Source of the DNA: Candidatus Phosphoribacter baldrii
Lineage (GTDB): Bacteria > Actinomycetota > Actinomycetes > Actinomycetales > Dermatophilaceae
Assembly: GCA_016704565.1 (NCBI GenBank)
Contig: JADIZV010000003.1
Coordinates: forward strand, 165,069 to 229,068
Direction: 5' to 3'
DNA: 64,000 bases
Shown: one piece after another, positions 1-8,733 of the stretch
Numbering within the stretch: position 1 is the stretch's first letter
Layout of the letters: every line of letters begins with the position of its first letter
Notes under the pieces: generated by a model
The model's input: only the letters and a program-made list of their open reading frames with translations
The model's database searches: none
What the model was told of the DNA's origin: nothing
Made by a program: the position numbers and the translations under genes

Positions 1-1
1 G

Positions 2-289
2 GTCGAGTCGGTCGTCGATCTCGGTGAGGGGCGCCGACAGATCCGGTTGCGCGCGGCAGACACGACCTGGTTGCGTCGCCTCGCCTGGCGTCACGGCGGT
101 CAGGTGCATATCCTCACCCCCGCCGCGCTGGCGGCGGAGGTCGCGCTCGGGGCGGACGCGGCGCTCGCGGCATACCCGCCGGACGTCGTGCGCGGGCTGG
201 GAGGGGACGGTATGCCGCCCACCGCCGTGGCGACCCCCGTGGCGACCCCCATGGCGGCCCCGGTGCCCACTCCGGATGGCGCCGGGTGA
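2..289 (+). CDS. pafC: WYL-domain transcriptional regulator, C-terminal part (PafC-like), cut by window edge
   Basis: Only the last ~95 codons are present; the frame is open from base 2. The visible part contains a segment with RRQIRLRA and LRRLAWRHGGQVHIL, typical of the end of a WYL domain, followed by a low-complexity tail rich in Ala, Pro and Thr (ATPVATPMAAPVPTP). In actinobacteria PafB/PafC are HTH-WYL regulators of the mycobacterial-type DNA damage response and sit just upstream of tatA-tatC, which is the arrangement here. The stop codon overlaps the next start (TGATG at 287-291), so the genes are probably co-transcribed. The identity is inferred from the fold of the tail and from context; PafC rather than PafB because it is the copy closest to tatA. 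Confidence 0.6.
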   Translation, partial: VESVVDLGEGRRQIRLRAADTTWLRRLAWRHGGQVHILTPAALAAEVALGADAALAAYPPDVVRGLGGDGMPPTAVATPVATPMAAPVPTPDGAG

Positions 290-645
290 TGCGCGGGTTG
301 GTGTGGACCCTCGTGTGGCTGGCCATCGTCGCCGGGTGTGGGTGGTACCTCTGGCGCCGGCTGCGGTGGTTGTGGGGTCGATCCGAGTTGCTGGGGGAGA
401 CCCTGGCCGAGGCAGAGGCCCTGGTGTCGTCGGCCACTGACCACCCGGAACCTGCGATTGGCGACGCGCCGCCGACTGACGCAGCCCCCGAGCTGGCGAT
501 CTTCCGCAACCCGGCCGAGGTGGCCGTGGAACGCGAGCGCCTGCGCGAGACGTTGCGAGAAGAACGGGCTGCGCGACGCCGAGCGGCACTCCCTGCCTGG
601 GCGCGCCCTTTAGACTCAACAGACGCCAGCGAACGAAAGGCCTGA
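289..645 (+). CDS. Small membrane protein of unknown function
   Basis: 118 residues from the ATG at 289, which overlaps the upstream stop as TGATG; a GTG three bases earlier is an alternative. Residues ~3-25 form one hydrophobic segment (LVWTLVWLAIVAGCGWYL) followed by arginines, predicting an N-out or N-in single-pass anchor. Residues ~75-108 are highly charged (AEVAVERERLRETLREERAARRRAA) and probably form a helix or short coiled coil. I do not recognise a named family. Its place between pafC and tatA, with a 5-base gap to tatA, makes it part of that operon, but nothing visible ties it to Tat export. Confidence 0.75.
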   Translation: MRGLVWTLVWLAIVAGCGWYLWRRLRWLWGRSELLGETLAEAEALVSSATDHPEPAIGDAPPTDAAPELAIFRNPAEVAVERERLRETLREERAARRRAALPAWARPLDSTDASERKA

Positions 646-650
646 CCAGC

Positions 651-890
651 ATGTTCCTCAGGGAGCCCAGCCACTGGGCGATTGTCATCCTCGTGCTCGT
701 CCTGCTCTTCGGCTGGAAGCGGCTGCCCGACATGGCTCGCAGCGTTGGCCGGTCGATGCGGATCTTCAAGTCCGAGGTCAACGAGATGAAGAACGACGGC
801 AAGGACAGCCGCCCGAGCCCGGCCGCCGACGACGTCGTGGCGGGGGACGTGGTGCCGCCCCGGACGACCGACGACCGCCCCGCGGGCTGA
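651..890 (+). CDS. tatA: Sec-independent translocase subunit TatA
   Basis: 79 residues. An N-terminal transmembrane segment (WAIVILVLVLLFGWKRLPDMARSVG) with the conserved FG hinge and the KRLPDMARS motif is followed by an amphipathic helix (RSMRIFKSEVNEMK) and an acidic, Pro-rich tail. This is the usual TatA layout. TatA oligomers form the pore of the twin-arginine pathway that exports folded proteins across the cytoplasmic membrane. tatC follows 84 bases later, and the order pafC-tatA-tatC is conserved in actinobacteria. The 84-base gap contains one GTATGCCG octamer at 916. No TatB is visible in the window. Confidence 0.95.
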   Translation: MFLREPSHWAIVILVLVLLFGWKRLPDMARSVGRSMRIFKSEVNEMKNDGKDSRPSPAADDVVAGDVVPPRTTDDRPAG

Positions 891-974
891 CCACGCGGCT
901 GCGCGGGCCCCAGGGGTATGCCGCCCCCGAAGACCCGCCGTCTGCTCTGACCGCTGTCAGGAGCCTTACCGACC

Positions 975-1802
975 ATGGCGCGCCTCCGATTCCGCCGCAA
1001 CCGTGATCCCGAAGGACGGATGTCCCTCGGGGATCATCTGCGCGAGCTGCGCAACCGGACGCTCATCAGTGCCCTGGCCATCCTGGTCGGCTCGATCTAT
1101 GGCTGGCTCAACTGGGAACCGTTGTTCAACCGACTCATCGAGCCCGTCCTGACGGTCGCCAAGGCCAAGACCCAGGGCCAAGGGATCACCGCGGTCACCT
1201 TCGTCGGGCTGACCGACTCGTTCTCGACGCTCATCACCGTGGGGTTGTTCGTCGGGCTCGTCGTCGCTTCGCCCGTGTGGTTGTGGCAGATCTGGGCCTT
1301 CATCGTCCCGGGGCTCACACGGCGCGAGAAGGGCCTGGCCCTGGCGTTCATCGGTGCCGCCGTGCCGCTCTTCCTGGCCGGGTGCCTCCTGGCGTTCTGG
1401 GTGCTCCCGCGAGCAGTCAGCGCCCTGTTGAGTTTCACCCCAAGCGCCGGTTCCAACATCCTGGACGTCTCGCCCTACCTGAGCTTCGTCCTCAAGTTCA
1501 TCCTCGTCTTCGGGTTGGGCTTCCTGCTCCCGGTCTTCCTCGTCGGGCTCAACGTCGCTCACATCCTCAGCGGGCGGCTCATGCTGCGGGCCTGGCGCGG
1601 CGCCGTCTTCTTGTGCTTCCTCTTCACCGCGATGATGACGCCGGACCCCAACCCGTTCACGATGATCATCCTGGCCATCCCCTTGGCAGCGCTCTACTTC
1701 GCCGCGGTCGGGGTCTCGCTGCTGCTCGATAAGCGCCGCTCCAAGAAGGACCCGTCCGCCGCGTGGCTGCAGGTCGCTGACGACGAGGCGTCCGCCCTGT
1801 AA
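975..1802 (+). CDS. tatC: Sec-independent translocase subunit TatC
   Basis: 275 residues with six hydrophobic segments. Near the N-terminus it carries the TatC signature around MSLGDHLRELRNR, the cytoplasmic region that binds the twin-arginine signal peptide. The glutamate of HLRELR and the later PGLTRREK loop match family features. A charged C-terminal tail (DKRRSKKDPSAA) ends the protein. TatC is the receptor of the Tat translocase. The ATG at 975 follows CAGGAG at 959-964. The stop codon TAA overlaps the -10 box proposed for the next gene at 1800-1805. Confidence 0.95.
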   Translation: MARLRFRRNRDPEGRMSLGDHLRELRNRTLISALAILVGSIYGWLNWEPLFNRLIEPVLTVAKAKTQGQGITAVTFVGLTDSFSTLITVGLFVGLVVASPVWLWQIWAFIVPGLTRREKGLALAFIGAAVPLFLAGCLLAFWVLPRAVSALLSFTPSAGSNILDVSPYLSFVLKFILVFGLGFLLPVFLVGLNVAHILSGRLMLRAWRGAVFLCFLFTAMMTPDPNPFTMIILAIPLAALYFAAVGVSLLLDKRRSKKDPSAAWLQVADDEASAL

Positions 1803-1805
1803 CCT
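1800..1805 (+). promoter_or_regulatory. Putative -10 box of a leaderless promoter for the lipid kinase gene
   Basis: TAACCT at 1800-1805 is followed by six bases and the GTG start at 1812. The same spacing recurs at many genes of this window. The box includes the stop codon of tatC. The promoter is inferred from sequence only. Confidence 0.4.
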
Positions 1806-1811
1806 CACCGC

Positions 1812-2720
1812 GTGACTCACTTCACCGGCCCGCTGCGCCGGATCGGGCTCTACGCCAACCCCGTGTCCGGCCGCGGTCGCGGCGTCCCCGCCGCGGCCCA
1901 GCTGCGCGGCATACTCGCCGATGCGGGGCACATCGTCCTGGACGTCACCGCACAGTCGGCCGCGGAGGGGCGGGTGCGCGCCTACGAGGCCGTGCGATCA
2001 GGGGCGATCGACGCCCTCGCGGTCGTCGGTGGCGACGGGACGGCCCATCTGGGGGCCAACGCGTGCGCAGGCACCGACATCCCGCTCGTTGTCGTTCCGG
2101 CCGGCACCGGCAACGACAATGCCCGCAGCCTCGGTATGCCGCGCAAAGACATCCCCGCGATCGCCCGGATGATCTCGGCCGGTCACACCCGACGGATCGA
2201 CGTCGGCCGGTGCGTCACCCCCGACGGGGAGCGTTGGTGGCTCGGTGTGCTCGGCGGGGGTTTCGACACGCTCGTCAACACCCGCGGCCGCACCCTCAAG
2301 GCGCTGCACGGGACCCCGCGCTATCTCGCGGCCGTCGCCTTGGAGTTACCGCGGTTCAACGGCATCCCGTATGCCGTGCAGGTCGATGACCAGCGTCGCG
2401 AGACCCAAGCCATGCTTGTCGCCGTCGCCAACGGCGGCACGTTCGGCGGTGGGATGAAGGTCTGCCCGGACGCGTCGATGACCGATGGCCTCTTCGACGT
2501 GATGATCCTGCACCAGATCGGGCGCGGCGAGTTCCTCAAGATCTTCCCCAAGGTCTTCTCCGGGGGCCATGTCACCCACCCCGCGGTCGAGATCCTGCGC
2601 GGCCGGCACGTGCGGCTGGAGTCCGACGGCATCGACAGCCAGGCCGACGGGGAGGACTTCCTGCCGCTGCCGGTCGACCTGGAGACCGTCCCCGGAGCTC
2701 TCGCCGTCGTCGCCCCGTGA
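1812..2720 (+). CDS. Diacylglycerol/lipid kinase family protein
   Basis: 302 residues. The N-terminal catalytic domain shows NPVSGRGRG, a nucleotide-binding loop of the DAGK family, VVGGDGTAHLGANA (the GGDGT motif) and VPAGTGNDNARSLGMP (the GTGND motif). The C-terminal beta-domain includes GGGMKVCPDASMTDGLFDV, also diagnostic. Family members phosphorylate diacylglycerol or related lipids at the membrane. In actinobacteria this gene usually sits between tatC and helY, as here. The GTG at 1812 is chosen because of the -10 box 6 bases upstream, and the stop overlaps the next start as GTGA at 2717-2720. The exact lipid substrate cannot be read from sequence. Confidence 0.9.
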   Translation: MTHFTGPLRRIGLYANPVSGRGRGVPAAAQLRGILADAGHIVLDVTAQSAAEGRVRAYEAVRSGAIDALAVVGGDGTAHLGANACAGTDIPLVVVPAGTGNDNARSLGMPRKDIPAIARMISAGHTRRIDVGRCVTPDGERWWLGVLGGGFDTLVNTRGRTLKALHGTPRYLAAVALELPRFNGIPYAVQVDDQRRETQAMLVAVANGGTFGGGMKVCPDASMTDGLFDVMILHQIGRGEFLKIFPKVFSGGHVTHPAVEILRGRHVRLESDGIDSQADGEDFLPLPVDLETVPGALAVVAP

Positions 2721-5437
2721 CCGAGCTAGCCCGGTTCGCTGCCGGGCTGGACTTCGGCCTCGACCCCTTCCAGGTCGCCGGCTGCGAGGCCCTGGAGGCC
2801 GGACGTGGCGTGCTGGTCGCGGCGCCCACCGGGGCCGGCAAGACCGTCGTGGGTGAGTTCGCCGTCCATCTGGCCCTCGCGTCGGGTCGCAAGGCCTTCT
2901 ATACGACGCCGATCAAGGCGCTGTCCAACCAGAAGTATGCCGACCTGTGCCGACGCCACGGCGCTGATCGGGTCGGCCTGCTCACAGGTGACTCCTCGGT
3001 CAACGGCGAGGCACCCGTCGTCGTCATGACGACCGAGGTGCTGCGCAACATGATGTATGCCGGGTCGCCCACCCTGGCAGGTCTCGGCTACGTCGTCATG
3101 GACGAGGTCCACTACCTCGCCGACCGGTTCCGGGGGGCGGTGTGGGAAGAAGTCATCATCCACCTGCCCGAGGACGTCCTGCTCGTGTCGCTGTCGGCCA
3201 CCGTGTCCAACGCCGAGGAGTTCGGCGAGTGGCTCGGGGAGGTCCGCGGAGACGTCGCGGTCGTCGTCTCCGAGGTCCGACCGGTGCCGCTCTGGCAACA
3301 CGTCATGGTCGGCAAGCAACTGTTCGACCTGTTCGTGGAGGAGTCACTTGACGCCTCGGGTCGCCCCGAGGAGGGTCGCCGGGTCGAGCTCAATCCTGAA
3401 CTGCTGGAACGGATCCGGTCGGTCGATCGAGCCCTGGCTGCCGACGCGGCCGCCCGTCGCGGACCCCGAGGGCGGGAGGGCGGCATACGGCCGGGTGGTG
3501 GTCCCTCCCGGGCGGATGTCATCTGGGCCTTGGACCGGGAGGGGCTGCTCCCGGCGATCACGTTCGTTTTCAGCCGGGTGGGCTGTGACGCGGCCGTGGG
3601 GCAGCTGCTTGCCCGGGGCGTCAAGCTCGTCAGCGATGAGGACGGCGTGCGTAACCGGCGCTACGTCGAGGAGCGGATCGGTGGGCTGGCCGACGAGGAC
3701 CTCGGGGTCCTCGGCTACTGGGACTTCGTCGACGGGATCGAGCGGGGTTTCGCGGCGCACCACGCGGGGATGCTGCCAACCTTCCGGGAGATCGTCGAGG
3801 AGCTGTTCACTCAGGGGCGGATCCGGGCGGTGTTCGCCACCGAGACCTTGGCGCTGGGCATCAACATGCCAGCCCGCACCGTCGTGCTTGAGAAGCTCGT
3901 CAAGTTCAACGGCGACACCCACGCCGAACTCACGCCGGGGGAGTACACCCAGCTGACCGGCCGGGCCGGGCGCCGAGGCATCGACGTCGAAGGCCACGGG
4001 GTCGTGCTGTGGACCCGCGGGCTGGACCCGATGGTGGTCGGCGGGCTGGCCTCGACCCGCACCTATCCGCTGCGCTCGAGCTTCCGGCCGACCTACAACA
4101 TGGCCGTCAACCTCGTCGCCCAGGTGGGCCGCGAACGGGCACGTGAGGTCCTGGAGACCTCGTTCGCCCAGTTCCAGGCCGATCGCTCCGTCGTGGGCCT
4201 GGCCCGCGCGGTCCGCCGCGGCGAGCGGCAGCTGGCCGACATGGCCGTCGAATGGCATTGCCATCTGGGCGATTTCAGCGAGTATGCCGCCCTGCGCGCT
4301 TCTCTGCGCGACCTGGAGAAGGGCGCCGCCAAAGCCCGCTCGGCAGCCACCCGGGCAGCCGCCGAGCTTTCCCTGGAACGACTACGACCGGGGGACGTCA
4401 TCCGCGTGCCCACTGGCCGTCGCGCCGGGTATGCCGTCGTCGTCGCTGCCAACCGCGGAGGACCCGGCCGGCCGGCTTCGCCCGCCGTCGTCACTGAGGA
4501 CCGACAGCTGCGCCGGCTGACAACCGTCGACGTTCCGACACCCATCGAGCCGTTGCTCACCGTCCGAATCCCGGCCAGCTTCAACGCCAAGAGCCCCAAA
4601 TCCCGCCGGGACCTGGCCGCCACGTTGCGGGTCGCGGTCGCGCATGAGCCGCCGCCGCGGCATACCCAGCGGGGTGGCGAGGACGACGACCGACGAGAGA
4701 CGACCCGCGAGGTCGGGCGCTTGCGCGCCGCGCTGCGGGACCACCCGTGCCACGCGTGTCCCGACCGGGAGGAACACGCCCGCAAGGCCGAACGCTGGTG
4801 GCGGCTGCGGCGGGAGACCGACGGGCTGGCCCGGCAGGTCGACGGACGCACCAATACGGTCGCGCGGACCTTCGATCGGATCTGCGACCTGTTGGTCGAG
4901 CGTGGTTACCTCGGTGCGGGCGGGCACACGGTGACCGCGGCAGGGGAGCAGCTGCGTCGCATCTATGCCGAGCGGGACCTCCTCACCGCCCAGTGCCTCC
5001 ACGAAGGAGTGTGGAACCGGCTCGACGCGGCGGGGCTCGCGGCGGTCGTGTCGGCACTCATCCACGAGCCCCGCCGCGAGGACCTCGCCGCGGCGCCGCG
5101 GATGCCCACGACCGACGTGGCGCAGGCGCTGGCAGCGATGACCGCGCTGTGGGCGACCCTGGAGGAGCAGGAGCGGCGGCATGGGCTGCCGCCCAGTGGC
5201 GCCCCCGACCCGGGCATCGTGTGGATGGTTCACCGGTGGGCCAGCGGCCAACGCCTGGAGGTCGTGCTGCGTGGGTCGGACCTGGCGGCAGGGGACTTCG
5301 TCAGGCGCTGCAAGCAGGTCGTCGACCTCCTCGACCAGATCGGCGACATCGCCCCACATCCGGCCCTGCGCACCAAGGCCCGCAAGGCCGTCGACGCGGT
5401 GCGTCGGGGGGTCGTGGCAGCCGATCGAATCGATTGA
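2717..5437 (+). CDS. helY: DEAD/DEAH-box RNA helicase HelY (Ski2/Mtr4-like)
   Basis: 906 residues. Walker A is APTGAGKT near residue 38, motif II is MDEVHY, motif III is LSATVSN, and motif VI is QLTGRAGRRG. The C-terminal half, including CHACPDREEHARKAERWW and a DSHCT-type domain, matches actinobacterial HelY of ~900 residues. Members are ATP-dependent superfamily 2 RNA helicases thought to act in RNA turnover. The GTG start overlaps the preceding stop (GTGA), indicating translational coupling. An insertion around residues 235-270 is rich in Arg and Gly. The gene carries seven copies of the GTATGCCG/CGGCATAC octamer in its first two thirds and none after 4665. Confidence 0.93.
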   Translation: MTELARFAAGLDFGLDPFQVAGCEALEAGRGVLVAAPTGAGKTVVGEFAVHLALASGRKAFYTTPIKALSNQKYADLCRRHGADRVGLLTGDSSVNGEAPVVVMTTEVLRNMMYAGSPTLAGLGYVVMDEVHYLADRFRGAVWEEVIIHLPEDVLLVSLSATVSNAEEFGEWLGEVRGDVAVVVSEVRPVPLWQHVMVGKQLFDLFVEESLDASGRPEEGRRVELNPELLERIRSVDRALAADAAARRGPRGREGGIRPGGGPSRADVIWALDREGLLPAITFVFSRVGCDAAVGQLLARGVKLVSDEDGVRNRRYVEERIGGLADEDLGVLGYWDFVDGIERGFAAHHAGMLPTFREIVEELFTQGRIRAVFATETLALGINMPARTVVLEKLVKFNGDTHAELTPGEYTQLTGRAGRRGIDVEGHGVVLWTRGLDPMVVGGLASTRTYPLRSSFRPTYNMAVNLVAQVGRERAREVLETSFAQFQADRSVVGLARAVRRGERQLADMAVEWHCHLGDFSEYAALRASLRDLEKGAAKARSAATRAAAELSLERLRPGDVIRVPTGRRAGYAVVVAANRGGPGRPASPAVVTEDRQLRRLTTVDVPTPIEPLLTVRIPASFNAKSPKSRRDLAATLRVAVAHEPPPRHTQRGGEDDDRRETTREVGRLRAALRDHPCHACPDREEHARKAERWWRLRRETDGLARQVDGRTNTVARTFDRICDLLVERGYLGAGGHTVTAAGEQLRRIYAERDLLTAQCLHEGVWNRLDAAGLAAVVSALIHEPRREDLAAAPRMPTTDVAQALAAMTALWATLEEQERRHGLPPSGAPDPGIVWMVHRWASGQRLEVVLRGSDLAAGDFVRRCKQVVDLLDQIGDIAPHPALRTKARKAVDAVRRGVVAADRID

Positions 5438-5547
5438 CTCGTGGGCTCGCGCGTCCGGCAGAACCGCACCGGAAGCGCGTTTCTCGTGCGGTATTCCACG
5501 GTGGGAAACCGGGTGGCCGTGGTGCGGGACTCTGCCGCCAAAGGGCG

Positions 5548-5566
5548 GTTGACTGAAATACTGTCA
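5548..5566. promoter_or_regulatory. Inverted repeat upstream of the wax ester synthase gene
   Basis: TTGAC at 5548-5552 and GTCAA at 5562-5566 form a dyad in which most intervening positions also pair (TTGACTGAAATACTGTCAA). It lies 64 bases before the start at 5630, within the 190-base gap after helY. It could be an operator for a TetR-like repressor, or the first TTGACT could be a -35 box. No good -10 box follows at standard spacing. The role is inferred. Confidence 0.35.
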
Positions 5567-5629
5567 AAGCCTTGATGACTGAACGGTCCAATGATGTCCC
5601 GCGCCTTCACGACGCCAACGAGGAGAGCC

Positions 5630-7096
5630 ATGCAACAGCTCACAGGTCTGGACGAGATGTTCCTGTCGTTGGACACGGGGCGCACGACGGGGCATGTCGC
5701 CGGGATCGCGTTCTTCGACAAGCCCGCCGAGAAGCGGGACGAGCTGAAGTTCCTGCGCGACCGGGTGGCTGAGCGGCTGCCGCGCCTCCCGGTCTTGCGG
5801 TGGCGGCTCAAGAGCGTGCCGCTGGAGATGGACGGCCGTTACTGGGTGGACGGCCCGGTCGACCTGCAAGAGCAGGTGGTGGGGATCCGGCTGCCCCAGC
5901 CCGGCACCGAGAAGCAGTTGCACGCCACCCTGGACCGGATCATGGCCCAGTTGCTGGAGCGCGACCGCCCGATGTGGCGGATCTACGTCATCGAAGGTCT
6001 GGAGAACGGCGGCTACGCCTACGTCGTGAAGATGACCCACGGTCTGGCGGACGGCAGCGTCCTGTGGATGCTCTTCGACCAGCTCTCTGACCAGCCGAGC
6101 GAAGAGCTGCCCGAGGTCCCGATGAGTCCCGAGCCGCGTGGCGGTAAGGCGGAGATGCTCGCCCGGGGTCTGGCCGGGTTGGCCAAGAAGCCCGCCAAGG
6201 GCATCAAGCTCCAAGCCGAGACGGCGGTGTGGGCGGCCAGCAAGGTCCGCAAGGAGGGCCTGCGTTTCCTCCCCGACAGCGTCGTCCGAATGCTGCCCGG
6301 CGAGCTCAGCAAGCCGGTCGCGGCTTTGACCAACAAGGGACGGCCGGACGGCGAGCCCAAGGCCGGGTCTTTGGTGCCTTCGCTCGCACCACCGAAGTCC
6401 CCCTTCAACGGGACGGTGACGAGCAACGTCAGCATCGTTTATCACGACTTCGCGATCGCCGACCTGCGCAAGGTCGGCAAGCTGGTCGGCGGGACGATCA
6501 ACGACGCGGTCCTGGCCGTGACCGCGGGGGCGTTGCGCGCCTACATGGCGGACCACGGCGGCATCGTCGAACGCCCGCTCATCACGTCGACGCCGATCTC
6601 GTGGCGCACCGGCAAGGAGAAGGAGCGCTTCGCCAACCAGGTGTTCATGCTCTTCCAACCGCTCGGCACCCACATCGCCGACCCGATGGAGCGGCTGAAG
6701 TTTGCCAAGGAGACGGCCACCGCCGCGAAGGCCAACTGGGACGGCGTGCCGAGCCACCTCACCCGCCGAGCCAGCGAATGGATGCCGGTCGTCGCACTCG
6801 GCCCGAGCATGAAGGTGATGTCCTACCTGCCCGGCCAGTATTCGCCGAAGATGTTCAACGTCTCGGTGTCCAACGTCAAGGGCCCGCAGGTCAAGCCGAT
6901 CTATGGCGGGGCGCAGATGGAGAAGTACATCATCTTCGGCTTCCTGCCTCCGGGTGTCGGCCTGCTGCTCGGCGGCCAGAGCCTGGGTGACCGGATCATC
7001 TTCAGCGCCACGGCGTGCACCGACATCGTCACCCACTACCGTGACCTGCCCCGCTATCTCGAGGAGAGCCTGGCCCAGTTGCTCGCGCTGGCCTGA
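5630..7096 (+). CDS. Wax ester synthase / diacylglycerol acyltransferase (WS/DGAT)
   Basis: 488 residues from the ATG at 5630, chosen because WS/DGAT proteins typically begin with MQQLTGLD and because AGGAG lies at 5621-5625; in-frame ATGs at 5591 and 5594 would add 13 or 12 atypical residues. The enzyme transfers acyl groups from acyl-CoA to diacylglycerol or fatty alcohols to make storage lipids. The active-site motif HHxxxDG is present as THGLADG (residues 136-142): the first His is Thr, the second is kept. NDAVLAVTAGALR and the C-terminal NVSVSNVKGP region are family hallmarks. No GTATGCCG octamer occurs in this gene, unlike its neighbours. It stands alone, divided from helY by 190 bases. 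Confidence 0.9.
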   Translation: MQQLTGLDEMFLSLDTGRTTGHVAGIAFFDKPAEKRDELKFLRDRVAERLPRLPVLRWRLKSVPLEMDGRYWVDGPVDLQEQVVGIRLPQPGTEKQLHATLDRIMAQLLERDRPMWRIYVIEGLENGGYAYVVKMTHGLADGSVLWMLFDQLSDQPSEELPEVPMSPEPRGGKAEMLARGLAGLAKKPAKGIKLQAETAVWAASKVRKEGLRFLPDSVVRMLPGELSKPVAALTNKGRPDGEPKAGSLVPSLAPPKSPFNGTVTSNVSIVYHDFAIADLRKVGKLVGGTINDAVLAVTAGALRAYMADHGGIVERPLITSTPISWRTGKEKERFANQVFMLFQPLGTHIADPMERLKFAKETATAAKANWDGVPSHLTRRASEWMPVVALGPSMKVMSYLPGQYSPKMFNVSVSNVKGPQVKPIYGGAQMEKYIIFGFLPPGVGLLLGGQSLGDRIIFSATACTDIVTHYRDLPRYLEESLAQLLALA

Positions 7097-7126
7097 CCGG
7101 GCTGGCTGCACGCTGACTGCCAGTTG

Positions 7127-8158
7127 TCAGCCGAGTCCCAGCGCGCCCAGCACGCGGTTAAACGGATTGGTCAGCCCGTAGTCGACCGCCAGCCGGGACA
7201 TGAGCGCCGGGTCGGCCACGCGCGTGGGAAGGCGTAGGTCCACGTCGGGGACGGGAGCGTCCACCGCCACCCGCACGACGCCCGGCGCGACATCCAGGTA
7301 TGCCGCCCCGGCCTCCAGCCGGGCCCGCTTGGCGCCCTTGATCCGGGGGTCGCCGCCGTCAACGGCAGTCCGTATGCCGTCCAACGATCCGTAGGTGGCC
7401 AACAGGGCTGCAGCCGTCTTCTCGCCGATCCCGGCCACGCCGGGCAACCCATCCGAGGCGTCGCCGCGCAACACGGCGAGGTCGGCGTAGGCGTCGCCGG
7501 TCGGCACGGCATACCGGGCAATCAGGACCGATTGGTCGACGATCTCGGCGTCGCGCACGCCCCCTTTAGCGGTGTAGAGCACGCGCACGGCCAACGCGTC
7601 GTCGACGAGCTGGAACAGGTCGCGGTCGCCGGTGACGATGTCGACCGCGAGGTGGCCGCGGTGCCGGTGGGCCAAGGCTCCGATGACGTCGTCGGCTTCG
7701 AAGCCATCCACGCCGACCCGGGCGACGCCGAGGGCGGCCAGGGCGGCCGCGATGACCGGGACCTGGGGCGCCAGGTCGTCGGGCGCTTCTTCGGCAGTGC
7801 GCCCCGAGTCCCCAGCCTCGGCGGGCGTGGCCGACGGTGAGGGCACCGCATCCGAGGCGGCGCCGCCGGCCCCGGCCACACCACCGGGCGCGGTCAGGTC
7901 GCCCCCGGCCGCGACGCGGTGGGTCTTGTAGGACGGGATCGCCCGCACCCGGAACTGTGGTCGCCAGTCGTTGTCCCAGCAGGCGGCCAGGTGGGTCGGT
8001 CGATGCCGGTCGACCAGGGTGGCCAGCATGTCCAGGAAGCCCCGGATCGCGTTGGTCGGCGGCTCGTCCGGGCTGGTCCGTTGGTCGGGCACTCCGTAGA
8101 AGGCCCGGAAGTACAGGCTCGCCGAGTCGAGCAGGAGAAGTCGGCCGCCGCGGTCCAT
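7127..8158 (-). CDS. 5'-3' exonuclease (PolA N-terminal-like)
   Basis: 343 residues. It contains the FEN/PolA exonuclease core: LLLDSASLYFRAF at the N-terminus, VDGFEADDVIG, VTGDRDLFQLVDD and LRGDASDGLPGVAGIGEKTA, which supply the metal-binding acidic residues and the helix-hairpin-helix. A Pro/Ala-rich stretch around residues 85-125 is an insertion not needed for the fold. Stand-alone proteins of this kind are common in actinobacteria and act on flap or RNA-DNA structures. The gene converges with the wax ester synthase gene. The ATG at 8158 is preceded on its strand by TAGGGT eight bases upstream, consistent with a leaderless or short-leader start. Confidence 0.9.
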   Translation of the reverse strand: MDRGGRLLLLDSASLYFRAFYGVPDQRTSPDEPPTNAIRGFLDMLATLVDRHRPTHLAACWDNDWRPQFRVRAIPSYKTHRVAAGGDLTAPGGVAGAGGAASDAVPSPSATPAEAGDSGRTAEEAPDDLAPQVPVIAAALAALGVARVGVDGFEADDVIGALAHRHRGHLAVDIVTGDRDLFQLVDDALAVRVLYTAKGGVRDAEIVDQSVLIARYAVPTGDAYADLAVLRGDASDGLPGVAGIGEKTAAALLATYGSLDGIRTAVDGGDPRIKGAKRARLEAGAAYLDVAPGVVRVAVDAPVPDVDLRLPTRVADPALMSRLAVDYGLTNPFNRVLGALGLG

Positions 8159-8230
8159 GGCGTCTCACCCTAGTCCCGGGCGCCAACGTCCACGACCCAA
8201 TCAGGCAAGCGCAGCCTCGCCCGGAATGCG

Positions 8231-8236
8231 TAGGCT
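8231..8236 (+). promoter_or_regulatory. Putative -10 box of a leaderless promoter for the Lrp-type regulator
   Basis: TAGGCT at 8231-8236 is followed by seven bases and the ATG at 8244. The identical box TAGGCT also precedes kamD. Inferred from sequence. Confidence 0.4.
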
Positions 8237-8243
8237 GCACTCC

Positions 8244-8720
8244 ATGGAGAAACTCGACCGGAAGCTCGTGCAGCTGCTCGCGGCCGACGGCCGGATGAGC
8301 TACACGGATCTCGGCAAGGCGACCGGCCTATCGACCTCCGCCGTGCACCAGCGGGTCCGTCGACTGGAAGAGCGCGGCGTGGTCCAGGGCTATCAGGCGA
8401 TCATCGACCCGGCGCAGGTCGGGCTGCCGCTCACGGCATACATCTCGTTGTCTCCCCTCGACCCCGCGGCGCCCGACGACATCCCCGACCGGATCCGCAG
8501 TTTCCCCGAGATCGAGTCCTGCCACTCGGTGGCCGGGGACTTCAACTACATCACCAAGGTCCGGGTCGCGACGCCGCTGGACCTGGAGGACCTGCTGACG
8601 AGGCTGCGCGGCGCCGCGCACGTCCAGACCCGCACGACGGTCGTCCTGTCGACGGCCTGGGAAGGGCGCCCGGTCACCGGCAAAGAGGCCAGGGAGCCCA
8701 AGGAGTCCCCGAAGTCCTAG
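8244..8720 (+). CDS. Lrp/AsnC family transcriptional regulator
   Basis: 158 residues from ATG 8244; upstream in-frame codons to 8157 lack family similarity and the -10 box at 8231 supports this start. The N-terminal winged HTH (LDRKLVQLLAADGRMSY to VHQRVRRLEERGV) is followed by an alpha-beta sandwich domain, the RAM/AsnC effector domain, with AYISLSPLDPA and CHSVAGDFNYITKVRV. Lrp proteins sense amino acids and often control amino-acid metabolism or export genes nearby. It is divergent from the exonuclease and convergent with a Bcr-type pump. Its effector is unknown; a link to the lysine genes 4 kb away is possible but not shown. Confidence 0.9.
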   Translation: MEKLDRKLVQLLAADGRMSYTDLGKATGLSTSAVHQRVRRLEERGVVQGYQAIIDPAQVGLPLTAYISLSPLDPAAPDDIPDRIRSFPEIESCHSVAGDFNYITKVRVATPLDLEDLLTRLRGAAHVQTRTTVVLSTAWEGRPVTGKEAREPKESPKS

Positions 8721-8733
8721 GACAGCAGCTCGG

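Noticed and set aside
966..1931. Long open frames opposite known genes (for example opposite tatC, gcvP and wax ester synthase)
   Set aside because: They are rich in Arg, Pro, Gly, Asp or His without domains and mirror the codon bias of the gene on the other strand; typical of high-GC DNA.
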